Source: Microcystis viridis FACHB-1342
GTDB taxonomy: Bacteria > Cyanobacteriota > Cyanobacteriia > Cyanobacteriales > Microcystaceae
DNA: 44,983 nt
Direction of reading: 5' to 3'
Assembly (NCBI RefSeq): GCF_014698335.1
Contig: NZ_JACJSV010000039.1
Span: forward strand, 1 to 44,983
Of the stretch, positions 16,768 to 24,916 are shown in pieces (the first letter of the stretch is position 1; every line of letters starts with the position of its first letter). The notes under the pieces were generated by a model, which saw nothing but the letters and a program-made list of their open reading frames with translations, did no database searches and was not told the DNA's origin. The translations under genes and the position numbers were made by a program.

Positions 16768-17208
16768 TTACTCACTTGCATAAATGAGATGCTCTCTTTG
16801 TAGCAATGATGTGGCCTCTAGATGAGAATATTTTGTCTCTATTTTAAATTTTTTGATGACCGATAAGACAACTTCTATAAATATATCATTCAGTCCATGT
16901 TTGTATAATTCATCCATGACTCTCCCAATTTTATCATCATTGATATAATCGGTTTTTATTTCTTCTCCCAATAATTCTTCGATTCCTTTATCTTCAAAAA
17001 ATTGACTAAATAAGTATAAAGGCCTTGAAACAAATCCTAATCCATTGATTAGAATAGCTTTGACCACTGTTCCTGCTGAAATTTTTTCTCGGGAGTCAAT
17101 TCCTAATTTAGAGTTGATTATTTCAACTATTCTTATTTCGTCAATTAGTCCGGCTACTATTCCTAAGTGATCTAGGTTTTTAATTTTTACCTCTGAGATA
17201 GGAGACAA
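16768..17208 (-). pseudogene. Truncated IS transposase N-terminus (DUF4277, IS1634-like)
   Basis: 146 codons. The N-terminus (about 1-125) reads like the DUF4277 domain that starts IS1634-type DDE transposases: D-H-L-G-I-V-A-G-L-I-D-E-I, then I-N-G-L-G-F-V-S-R-P-L-Y. A full transposase exceeds 500 residues and carries the catalytic DDE core, which is absent here. After H-L-E-A-T-S-L the frame runs into unrelated sequence containing the AGCATCTCA inverted repeat, so a deletion or insertion junction lies near 16810. It is not expected to be active. Confidence 0.8.
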
Positions 17209-17348
17209 TTTTTGTACCTTTAATAGATTTTTGAGCTTTTTGATTGTCTCACTTTTTTGGGACTAATTCTCTGAGTATTTTTATTTATTTTTTTCTTGAA
17301 TGAGTTTATGCTATTTTATGCTACATTTTGAAGTGCGGAGTGTCGGAT

Positions 17349-17432
17349 AAAAAAAATCAACCCATGAACGAACAACGCACCCAATTCTGTCTAAATTATG
17401 ATTTTTTTGATTGTTTGATTGACTAGGATTTT
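17349..17432. repeat. Family H direct repeat, copy 1
   Basis: An ~84-bp sequence (CCCATGAACGAACAACGCACCCAAT, then …GATTGACTAGGATTTT) nearly identical to 18501-18584. Shorter relatives of the GAACAACGCACCCAA core lie at about 18017 and 19600. The 426-bp gap 17209-17634 consists of A/T-rich IS-proximal sequence, this repeat and the family G element. Confidence 0.7.
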
Positions 17433-17578
17433 GGCTCTCTTGGATTTGGTGGGTGAAATGTATTCTAAGATACATTCCTCCTAGCGAGGGGGTGGAAGGA
17501 ACCACAAAGACACAAAGGACACAAAGATTGATCGATCATATTGTAAGTTAAACTTATCACACAGAACCTATAAGAGCC
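17433..17578. mobile_element. MITE family G, copy 1
   Basis: A 146-bp element with inverted ends GGCTCTCTT / AAGAGCC and an interior that includes ACAAAGACACAAAGGACACAAAG. The reverse complement recurs almost intact, with the same length within 1 bp, at 34436-34580. There are no coding frames. Its size, inverted ends and second locus suggest a MITE. Confidence 0.75.
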
Positions 17579-17634
17579 GGATTTTTTTCGGCTATCATCC
17601 CGGTGATACAATTCTGATAATCTCCCCATTCAAT

Positions 17635-17880
17635 CTAAACAGCGCACTCAATTGATTCTTGACGATGACTAATGAGTTCAAAAGTTATCGCTGCTTGAGG
17701 TTCAAGAGTAATTAGATGATTTAGTTGTAATAATTCTGGAATCATCTGTCGTAATTTAGCTGTTAAAGCTGCGATGGTATCAGCTTCGATGACTAATCCC
17801 GGAATATCTTCACTCTCTGCTACCCACACTTGCGCCTCTCGATCCCAAAATGCTTCTACTTGGTACGGTTTTTGATTCAT
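17635..17880 (-). CDS. DUF1902 (HicB-like fold) small protein
   Basis: 81 residues. The pattern Y-Q-V-E-A-F-W-D-R-E-A-Q-V-W-V-A-E-S-E-D-I-P-G-L matches DUF1902, a HicB-like half-antitoxin fold in which a beta strand carrying W…S.D.PG leads into a helix. It resembles a solo antitoxin or regulator; no hicA-like partner is next to it on its own strand. It sits 210 bp upstream of, and divergent from, hicBA. Function is inferred only from the fold family. Confidence 0.75.
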   Translation of the reverse strand: MNQKPYQVEAFWDREAQVWVAESEDIPGLVIEADTIAALTAKLRQMIPELLQLNHLITLEPQAAITFELISHRQESIECAV

Positions 17881-18090
17881 GATGATTTAGTTCAAGTGAG
17901 TAGAATTAGCTTATATATCAATCAAGATTATACAGTGCGATCGCATTTTTGACAACCCTACCACCAATCCCCAACTCTTGATGATCGCCGATGAATCGCT
18001 TATAATTGAATCAAACGAACAAAGCACCCAATCCTATCCAACCCTCATTAGGTTCTGCCTAATTTTCAATTAAGTACGGGATGATAAAAT

Positions 18091-18297
18091 ATGCAATATC
18101 AAGTCAATCTCAAACAAACAGAAGAGGGATATGCTGTTTGGTGTCCTAGTTTACCCGGTTGTGCTTCTCAAGGGACAACTAAAGAAGAAGCACTCAATAA
18201 TATTCAAGATGCAATTCAGTCTTATTTAGAAGTTGCTGCAGAATTAAATCAAGGGATCGAATCTTATTATGTAGAAGTTGAATTAAATCATGCCTAG
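18091..18297 (+). CDS. hicB: HicB family antitoxin
   Basis: 68 residues with the HicB fold: Y-A-V-W-C-P-S-L-P-G-C-A-S-Q-G-x-T-K-E-E-A-L-N-N-I-Q. It neutralises the HicA mRNA interferase. No added DNA-binding domain (HTH or ribbon-helix-helix) is seen, so it is a short form. The stop overlaps the hicA start by 8 bp (ATGCCTAG), with antitoxin first, an order often seen in cyanobacteria. Confidence 0.9.
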   Translation: MQYQVNLKQTEEGYAVWCPSLPGCASQGTTKEEALNNIQDAIQSYLEVAAELNQGIESYYVEVELNHA

Positions 18298-18502
18298 TCT
18301 TGCTGGAATTAATCATCAACGAGCAATTAAAGCGTTTGAAAAAGCAGGATTTCAGATTGTTCGACAGGGTAAGCATATTACCATGACTGATGGACAACAT
18401 ATTCTCACTATTCCAAGGGCTAATCCAATCAATGCTTATACAATGGGAACAATTATTAAAGGTTCTGGATTAACTATTGAAGAATTTAAAAAACTTTTAT
18501 AA
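18290..18502 (+). CDS. hicA: HicA family mRNA interferase toxin
   Basis: 70 residues with the HicA double-stranded-RNA-binding-like fold: A-F-E-K-A-G-F-Q-I-V-R-Q-G-K-H-I, with the catalytic histidine H29, then I-P-R-A-N-P-I and a C-terminal G-L-T-I-E-E-F. It cuts mRNA and tmRNA when not bound by HicB. It looks complete. The TAA stop (18500-18502) is contiguous with the A-run that begins family H repeat copy 2. Confidence 0.9.
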   Translation: MPSLAGINHQRAIKAFEKAGFQIVRQGKHITMTDGQHILTIPRANPINAYTMGTIIKGSGLTIEEFKKLL

Positions 18503-18584
18503 AAAAAATTAACCCATGAACGAACAACGCACCCAATCCTGTCTAAATTATGATTTTTTTGATTATTTGATTGACTAGGATTTT
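18501..18584. repeat. Family H direct repeat, copy 2
   Basis: Nearly identical to 17349-17432 and in the same orientation. It starts inside the hicA stop codon and is followed by ATTATCCCTGTGATAGAATTCTGATAATC…, which recurs at about 19451-19496 and in part at 17595-17633. The two H copies bracket the DUF1902-hicBA block, so recombination between them would delete the toxin-antitoxin genes. Confidence 0.7.
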
Positions 18585-18637
18585 TTTTGGATATTATCCC
18601 TGTGATAGAATTCTGATAATCTCCCCATTAAATCCCT

Positions 18638-18710
18638 GTAGGGGCGAAGCATTCGGATAGAAAATCTAGGGTTTCAGCGATAAGTTATTGCCCGAATGCT
18701 TCGCCCCTAC
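18638..18710. repeat. Family B palindromic REP-like repeat, copy 2 (upstream of the RAYT)
   Basis: 73 bp with GTAGGGGCGAAGCATTCGG at the left and CCGAATGCTTCGCCCCTAC at the right, a near-perfect inverted pair. The loop contains a GGTTTCAGCGATA-type core. It lies 59 bp before the RAYT gene. Confidence 0.75.
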
Positions 18711-18769
18711 CCCCGAACAATAACCTATCGCTAAAGATAACTGAATTAACCGCCACCATCCGCCACGCC

Positions 18770-19303
18770 ATGAATGAACCCCAAAAACATCGACAATCTA
18801 TTCGTTTAAAAGGCTATGATTATAGGCTTAATGGAGCTTATTATATAACAATTTGTTCTTATCAGAAGCAGTATTTATTTGGTGAAATTGTTGAAGGAAA
18901 TATGGAGCAGAATTTACTTGGTGATACTGTTGAAGCAGTATGGTATAGACTGCCTCTAAATTTTAAATTTATTGAACTAGATGCTTTTATTGTCATGCCC
19001 AATCATATTCATGGAATTATAGTAATACAAAATTATGATCTGGAAAAGACCGAATACGATTCTCAATATACTCACGGTACAATGCCGGAATCTTTGGGGG
19101 CTATTGTGCAGAATTTCAAATCAATTTCTAGTCGTAAAATTAATCGTTTATGTGGCGATCGCCTGAAAATTTGGCAGCGCAATTATTATGAACATATCAT
19201 TCGCAATGAAAATTCTTATCAAAAAATCCGGCAATACATTCTTGATAATCCGCGAAATTGGGAACAAGACGAGAACAATCTGAATAAATTCAAACCAATG
19301 TAG
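18770..19303 (+). CDS. REP-associated tyrosine transposase (RAYT, Y1/IS200-like)
   Basis: 177 residues. It shows R-L-K-G-Y-D-Y at the start, the HuH metal site H79-x-H81 in M-P-N-H-I-H-G-I, and the nucleophile tyrosine region R-N-Y-Y-E-H-I-I-R-N (Y139 or Y140). These match the RAYT/TnpA_REP branch of Y1 transposases, which nick single-stranded DNA at palindromic REP sequences and are usually not part of an IS. Here the gene is surrounded by three family B palindromes (18638, 19351, 19497), the likely cognate repeats. It looks intact. Confidence 0.9.
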   Translation: MNEPQKHRQSIRLKGYDYRLNGAYYITICSYQKQYLFGEIVEGNMEQNLLGDTVEAVWYRLPLNFKFIELDAFIVMPNHIHGIIVIQNYDLEKTEYDSQYTHGTMPESLGAIVQNFKSISSRKINRLCGDRLKIWQRNYYEHIIRNENSYQKIRQYILDNPRNWEQDENNLNKFKPM

Positions 19304-19352
19304 GGGCAAATAACCTGTGGGGACAAATAACCTGCGGGGACGAATAACCTGT
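19303..19352. repeat. Three-unit 17-bp tandem repeat after the RAYT
   Basis: GGGG(A)CRAATAACCTGY is repeated three times (19303, 19319 and 19336) and runs straight into family B copy 3. The first unit includes the end of the RAYT coding region and its stop. The AATAACCT core also occurs in the loop of the B repeats, which suggests local slippage or repeated insertion at one B arm. It opens the 443-bp gene-free stretch before the CHAT gene. Confidence 0.65.
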
Positions 19353-19422
19353 AGGGGCGAAGCATTTGGGCATAACATATCGCTGAAACTATAAATTTCT
19401 TATCCGAATGCTTCGCCCCTAC
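19351..19422. repeat. Family B palindromic repeat, copy 3
   Basis: 72 bp with GTAGGGGCGAAGCATTTGG at the left and CCGAATGCTTCGCCCCTAC at the right, starting 48 bp after the RAYT stop. Confidence 0.75.
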
Positions 19423-19496
19423 CCCGGGCAATAAACTAATAACCTTCGCCTATTATCCCTGTGATACAATTCTGATAATCTCCCCATTAAATCCCT

Positions 19497-19569
19497 GTAC
19501 GGGCGAAGCATTCGGACAATAACCTATCGCTGAAACCCTAAATTTTTTATCCGAATTCTTTGCCCCTAC
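19497..19569. repeat. Family B palindromic repeat, copy 4
   Basis: 73 bp with GTACGGGCGAAGCATTCGG at the left and CCGAATTCTTTGCCCCTAC at the right, slightly degenerate. It is preceded by the same ATTATCCCTGTGATA…CCCCATTAAATCCCT flank as copy 2, so at least 45 bp of flank were copied with it. After it come a GAATGAACAACGCACCCAA core and the promoter region of the CHAT gene. Confidence 0.7.
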
Positions 19570-19746
19570 CCATCAATTCCCCATCTGCCACGCTATGAAT
19601 GAACAACGCACCCAAACATACCTAAACCTCATTAATCAATTATCATCGTCCTCATTCAATTATGTCCAATTTTTTACGGAATGGCGAATCAAGGTGTTGT
19701 AGTTCTGATAAGTTTCGTGGTTTAGAAGTGATAAGGAGTCTAAATT

Positions 19747-22700
19747 ATGTTTGAACGGTTTACAGAGAAAGCGATTAAGGTAATTATGTTAGCGCAGGAG
19801 GAAGCGCGTCGCTTGGGGCATAATTTTGTAGGAGCGGAGTTTATATTTTTAGGGTTAATCGGTGAAGCATCAGGAGTTGCGTCGCAAGTTTTAAGACAGC
19901 AGGGAATAACGCTAAAAAATGCTCGAATTGAAGTTGAAAAAATTCTAGGAAAGGGTTCAGGAATTAGCCCAGAAATGAATCCTGTAGATATTCCTTTTAC
20001 AGAGTCGGCAAAACTCGTTTTAAACAGTGCATTATCATTTGCTGATAAATTAGGGAGTGAATCTATTGATACAGAGCATTTACTGATTGGGATTTTTCAA
20101 CAAGGGGAAAGTACAGCGATAATTTTACAAAATTTACAGGTTAATCTAAAAGATTTAACTGTTTCTTTGACTCAGTATTTTCAGCAGCAACCCTCTAATC
20201 AGTTACCTCAAACTGTTTATGTTCTGCTTTACAATGTGGGAGCAGATGATGAGGGTATTCATACTATAAGCACAGGCAATAAGGATACAATATTAATATT
20301 TGAGACTCAAGAAGATGCGGCTACTTTCGCACGACGATTAGGGGAGCAGAATTTTCCTGTACCGAGTGTTGAAGCAATAGAATATGAGGATATTTTGGGA
20401 TTTTGTCAGCAACAGGGTGATGATTGGGAATTTGTAGCGCAAGGAACAAATAGAACTCCTCCTTCTCAAAATCAAACGATAAATCAGCAAAATAATTTTG
20501 TAGATCAATCGTCACAAGGATTAACTCTTAATACTGAAATACCTAACCAGCAAGAATATGTAAGATTCTTAATGGAGACATTACGAAAAATTTCTGAAAA
20601 TCCTAATCCTCAAGTTATTTATCCCTTCTGGGCGCAAAATTTGGATAAACTGGATGATAATTTAGCGCGAATTCTAGACAGTTTAGCGAGAAAGACATTA
20701 ACGCAAGCCGCGCAAGAACAAGCCTATGCTTTCGCTGTTGTGGTTATTGGCAATTTCATTAACTTAATCCGACAATTTCCCCTCGGTGACATCGCCGCTC
20801 ACAAAGAAATTGCCATTACGGGTTATGAAATAGCCTTAACTATCTTCACTTTTGAAGCATTTCCCCAAGATTGGGCAATGACACAGAATAATCTCGCTAA
20901 TGCTTACTGTGACAGAATCAGAGGGGAGAAAGCCGAGAATTTGGAAAGGGCAATCGCCGCTTACCAGGAAGCTTTGAAAGTTTATACTTTTGACGAATTT
21001 CCCCAACAATGGTCAGACACACAGAACAATCTCGCCATTGCTTACCGTAACAGAATCAGAGGAGATAAAGCCGAGAATTTAGAAAGATCGATCGCCGCTT
21101 ATCAGGAATCCTTGAAAGTGAGGACTTTTGACGCATTTCCCAAAGCTTACTTAAACCTGATTAATCAGCTATTATCCTGCAATGATGGCGATGAACCTCG
21201 CATTATGCAGGAAAATCAGGAATTGCTGGATGAGGGGTTGGTACAGGTAATGGTAGCCGTAGCGCAACAATACGGGAATGCAGGAAGGGAAAATGAGGCA
21301 CGATGGCTGATATATATAGCGCAACAGTTAGCGGAAGATTTAGAGATATGGTCGGATGAAACAACAGAAAAGGTAAATACCGATCAAGATTATCTAACAT
21401 TTTTTGGAGAGGTATTGCAATTGCTTACTAACGATCCAGATATAAATATCAAAATCATTTATCCTTTTTTTGAAAAAAATTTAGATAAACTAGATGAAAA
21501 CCTAATAGCTGTTCTAGATAATTTTGTAAGAAATATATTATTGCCATCTGCTGACTCGGAAACAGCTAGAACTATTACAGCGTCGATTGTTAACTTTAGT
21601 CGTCTTATTCAAGAGTTTCCTCATGGTGATATTTCTATGAATCAAGAAATTGCCATAGCTGGTAATGAGCTTGTCTTAACAATTGATAATGATCCTATTG
21701 ATCGAGCACTGACACAAAACAATCTTGGGATTGCCTATCGTAACAGAATAAAAGGAGACAAAGCTGAGAATTTAGAAATAGCGATCTCTTTGTATAATGA
21801 AGCATTGAGGATTAGAACCTTTGATGCTTTTCCACAAAACTGGGCAGCGACCCAAAATAATCTGGCTAATGTTTATCGTGAAAGGATTATGGGGGATAAA
21901 GCCGATAATTTAGATAAGGCAATCGCTACCTATACCGAAGTCTTAAAGGTTTATACTTTTGACGCATTTCCCAAACAATGGGCAGAGATACAGAATAATC
22001 TCGCCTTAGCTTATAGTGACAGAATCAGAGGAGAGAAAGCTGAGAATTTAGAAAGAGCGATCGCTACTTACAAAGAAGTTCTCAAAGTTTATACTTTTGA
22101 TAGTTTCCCCGAAAAATGGGCATACATACAAAATCTTTTGGGTGCAACTTATATCGAAAGAATAAAAGGCAATAAGGTGGAAAATTTAGAACAAGCGATT
22201 GCTGCTTGTAATGAAGCTTTGAAAGTTTATACTATTGAGACATTTCCCCAAGATTGGGCAATGACACAAAATCTTCTTGCTCTTGCTTATTCTTACAGGA
22301 TACTGGGAGATAAAGATGATAATATTGAAAAAGCAATCAATACTTATGCAGTAGCTGAACAGGTTATTACGTTTGATACTGATTCTGAATCATGGGCAAT
22401 CATACAAAATAATTTGGGAATTGCTTACTATGAAAGAATCCGAGGTGATAAAGCTGAAAATCTAGAAAAAGCTCTCGAAGTTTATGAAAGCTCACTCAAA
22501 ATCAGAACTTTTGAACAATTTCCTGAATATTGGGCAGATACGCAACATAATCTCGGGAATACTTACCGTCAGAGAATTAAAGGTGATAAAGCTGAAAACA
22601 TCGAAAAATCCATTGAAGCCTATACAAATGCCCTAAAAGTCAGAACTTTTGAAAATTCACCACTTTTGTGGGCAGAAACACGAAATAGTCTCGGTAACGC

Positions 22701-24489
22701 TTACTGCCAAAGAAAGGTAGGCAACAAAGCTGAGAATTTAAAAAAAGCAATCACACTTTTTACCGATGCCTTAAAAATTTGGACAAACGAAAATAATTTG
22801 TTCAGTTGTTTAATGGTTGCTAGTAATTTAGCTAACTTATACTATAATGAAGAACAATGGCAACCTGCCACAGAAGCCTATCATATCGCCATTGAAGCCG
22901 TCGAAAATGCTCGCTTAGAGGCACTTAACCCCCGCAGTCGTGAACAAACCCTCTCTCATGCCATTGGTGTTTTCCATCGCATTGTGCAAGCATATCTTAA
23001 TTTCAATCAGCCTGAGAAGGCATTAGAATATATCGAACGCAGTAAAGGGCGTAATCTGGTGGAATTAATCACCCAGAAAAACCTAAATCCCCAAGGGGTT
23101 AGTCAAGAAATCATCGCCCAATTAAATGAATTAAAACAACGAGTTTTTAATGAAAAAATTCGCTTACACCATCAAAGCATTAACCAAAATTTAATGCGTA
23201 GTGATAACTTAACTCCTTACGTTCCAGATCACAGTTATCTGAAAGAATATCAACAAGACTTAGATAATTTTATTGCAAGAGAAATTAAAGATCCTCTCTT
23301 TAGCCTCACTCAAAAAGTTGAGCCGATCCCATTTACAGAGATTCAGGCTTTAACTGATGCTGAAACTTGTCTGCTGCAATGGTACATTACAGGGGAGAAA
23401 ATACTCGCTTTTGTGGTGTCTGCTGAGGGAGAGGTTAAAGTTTGGCAATCTTCCGAGGATGATGTAAAGCAATTATTTGATACAATCAACAATTATCTAC
23501 AGCTTTACTACTCCAAAAATGGCAAACAAGAATGGAGAAATCAACTGTCTAACCTCCTACAGACTTTTGCTGAAACTCTGCATATTAATGATATTTTTGC
23601 CCTGATTCCCGATACTTGTCAACGCTTAATTATTATTCCCCATGTGTATCTGCATATTCTCCCTATTCACGCTTTCCCGATTAACAAAAACCAAATTTTA
23701 CAGGATAAGTATGATGTACAATATGCCCCTAGTTGTCAAATCTTGCAAAAAATCTCCCAAACTTCTCACCATTCCGACTTTAATAAACTGTTCGCTATTC
23801 AAAACCCCACTAAAGACTTATCTTACACTGACTTAGAAGTTAATATCCTCTCAACTTTCTTTACTGAACCTCAAGTTATCGCCCAAGATAACGCCACTAA
23901 AAACGCTGTTCTTCCCCATCTCAAATCCTCAGATAACCACTGTTATCACTTCTCCTGTCATGGAAGCTTTAACCCAGCTAATCCCCTTGAATCCGCCTTA
24001 TTCTTAGCCAATAAAGAACCCCTAACATTAGGCGAAATCTTTGAACTGCGCTTGAATAAATGTCGCCTTGTCACCCTTTCTGCCTGCGAAACTGGCTTAA
24101 TTGATTTAAACTCTATCAGCGATGAATATATCGGTTTACCCAGTGGTTTTCTGTTTGCAGGAAGTCCCAGCGTTGTCAGTAGTTTATGGACAGTTAATGA
24201 TTTATCAACCTCCTTCTTGATGATTAAATTATATGAGATTTTATTTAATGAGAATCAGCAAGTTTCTGTACCAGTTGCTTTGAAAATGGCACAAAATTGG
24301 TTGAAGAATTTGACAAGTGAACAATTTATTTTAGAAGCTGATTCAATGATAGATAAGCTCTGTCATGATAAGCCAAGAACAGCTAAATCTTATAAAGAAT
24401 CAGCCCGTCAATTATTAGTACAAAATCCTGAAGAATATCCCTTAAAAAATCCCTTCTATTGGGCTGCATTCATAGCATCTGGACAATAG
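19747..24489 (+). CDS. Giant Clp_N-DUF3110-TPR-CHAT protein (caspase-like protease candidate)
   Basis: 1580 residues; the start is set by AAGGAG at 19733-19738. Domains in order: a double ClpC-type N-domain (1-145, E-R-F-T-E-K-A start), with no AAA+ ATPase after it; a DUF3110-like domain (156-234, V-Y-V-L-L-Y-N…E-G-I-H); a Q/N-rich linker; two related helical modules (about 272-400 and 555-680), each leading into ~50-residue TPRs (F-P-Q-x-W-A-x-T-Q-N-N-L-A-x-A-Y, then G-D-K-A-E-N-L-E); and a C-terminal CHAT domain with catalytic H1405 (C-H-G) and C1447 (S-A-C-E-T-G). CHAT proteins are separase/caspase-like cysteine peptidases, often in defence or cell death. ClpC N-domains bind adaptors or phospho-arginine substrates. 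Function is inferred. Confidence 0.88.
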   Translation: MFERFTEKAIKVIMLAQEEARRLGHNFVGAEFIFLGLIGEASGVASQVLRQQGITLKNARIEVEKILGKGSGISPEMNPVDIPFTESAKLVLNSALSFADKLGSESIDTEHLLIGIFQQGESTAIILQNLQVNLKDLTVSLTQYFQQQPSNQLPQTVYVLLYNVGADDEGIHTISTGNKDTILIFETQEDAATFARRLGEQNFPVPSVEAIEYEDILGFCQQQGDDWEFVAQGTNRTPPSQNQTINQQNNFVDQSSQGLTLNTEIPNQQEYVRFLMETLRKISENPNPQVIYPFWAQNLDKLDDNLARILDSLARKTLTQAAQEQAYAFAVVVIGNFINLIRQFPLGDIAAHKEIAITGYEIALTIFTFEAFPQDWAMTQNNLANAYCDRIRGEKAENLERAIAAYQEALKVYTFDEFPQQWSDTQNNLAIAYRNRIRGDKAENLERSIAAYQESLKVRTFDAFPKAYLNLINQLLSCNDGDEPRIMQENQELLDEGLVQVMVAVAQQYGNAGRENEARWLIYIAQQLAEDLEIWSDETTEKVNTDQDYLTFFGEVLQLLTNDPDINIKIIYPFFEKNLDKLDENLIAVLDNFVRNILLPSADSETARTITASIVNFSRLIQEFPHGDISMNQEIAIAGNELVLTIDNDPIDRALTQNNLGIAYRNRIKGDKAENLEIAISLYNEALRIRTFDAFPQNWAATQNNLANVYRERIMGDKADNLDKAIATYTEVLKVYTFDAFPKQWAEIQNNLALAYSDRIRGEKAENLERAIATYKEVLKVYTFDSFPEKWAYIQNLLGATYIERIKGNKVENLEQAIAACNEALKVYTIETFPQDWAMTQNLLALAYSYRILGDKDDNIEKAINTYAVAEQVITFDTDSESWAIIQNNLGIAYYERIRGDKAENLEKALEVYESSLKIRTFEQFPEYWADTQHNLGNTYRQRIKGDKAENIEKSIEAYTNALKVRTFENSPLLWAETRNSLGNAYCQRKVGNKAENLKKAITLFTDALKIWTNENNLFSCLMVASNLANLYYNEEQWQPATEAYHIAIEAVENARLEALNPRSREQTLSHAIGVFHRIVQAYLNFNQPEKALEYIERSKGRNLVELITQKNLNPQGVSQEIIAQLNELKQRVFNEKIRLHHQSINQNLMRSDNLTPYVPDHSYLKEYQQDLDNFIAREIKDPLFSLTQKVEPIPFTEIQALTDAETCLLQWYITGEKILAFVVSAEGEVKVWQSSEDDVKQLFDTINNYLQLYYSKNGKQEWRNQLSNLLQTFAETLHINDIFALIPDTCQRLIIIPHVYLHILPIHAFPINKNQILQDKYDVQYAPSCQILQKISQTSHHSDFNKLFAIQNPTKDLSYTDLEVNILSTFFTEPQVIAQDNATKNAVLPHLKSSDNHCYHFSCHGSFNPANPLESALFLANKEPLTLGEIFELRLNKCRLVTLSACETGLIDLNSISDEYIGLPSGFLFAGSPSVVSSLWTVNDLSTSFLMIKLYEILFNENQQVSVPVALKMAQNWLKNLTSEQFILEADSMIDKLCHDKPRTAKSYKESARQLLVQNPEEYPLKNPFYWAAFIASGQ

Positions 24490-24491
24490 AA

Positions 24492-24878
24492 TTAAGCATT
24501 AAATTGACACCATTGTTTGATCCCCTTTTTCGCCAAATAAATAACAACAGAAGTTGCTACTGATATTGGGATTTGTCCCCCCGCCGCTAACGTTGCTACT
24601 GCTACAGTTAGTAAATCTTTCATGAGATCATTTATAAAATCATCATCACACACAATAGAACGGCATTTTTTAGCTAATTTATCTAGAATATTATCTTCTT
24701 CCCCTGCTCTAGTAGGAATCTTCACACCTGTTTCCATTGCCAATAAACCAGCAGATTTAATTAAATCGCCGTCTGTTTCTGCAATTAAGTCTAAAGCATC
24801 CAAAGCTTCAGGATAATCCTTAAATTGCTGCCGATAGTGTTGTATTTCTTCCGGTGTTAACTGAGTTGTATTGTCCAT
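24492..24878 (-). CDS. Small protein with Gly/Ala/Val-rich hydrophobic C-terminus; possible partner of the CHAT protein
   Basis: 128 residues from ATG 24878. An upstream ATG at 24914 lies before the predicted transcript start, so it is rejected. The N-terminal module (L-T-P-E-E-I-x-x-Y-R…A-L-D-x-I-A-E-T-D-G-D-L) is shared with the 50-residue neighbour. The C-terminus (about 80-122) is hydrophobic and Gly/Ala/Val-rich (L-L-T-V-A-V-A-T-L-A-A-G-G…V-V-I-Y-L-A-K-K-G), suggesting a membrane-active or bundle-forming helix. The gene converges on the CHAT gene with only 2 bp between stops. Family not recognised; a role as CHAT substrate or regulator is a guess. Confidence 0.7.
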   Translation of the reverse strand: MDNTTQLTPEEIQHYRQQFKDYPEALDALDLIAETDGDLIKSAGLLAMETGVKIPTRAGEEDNILDKLAKKCRSIVCDDDFINDLMKDLLTVAVATLAAGGQIPISVATSVVIYLAKKGIKQWCQFNA

Positions 24879-24916
24879 AGTGCTATTGTTAAAACTAAAA
24901 CTAATTTTCTCCATCC

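Noticed and set aside
19747-20180. Reading the CHAT gene as clpC
   Set aside because: Only the N-domain is ClpC-like; there are no AAA+ Walker motifs, and the rest is DUF3110, TPR and CHAT.
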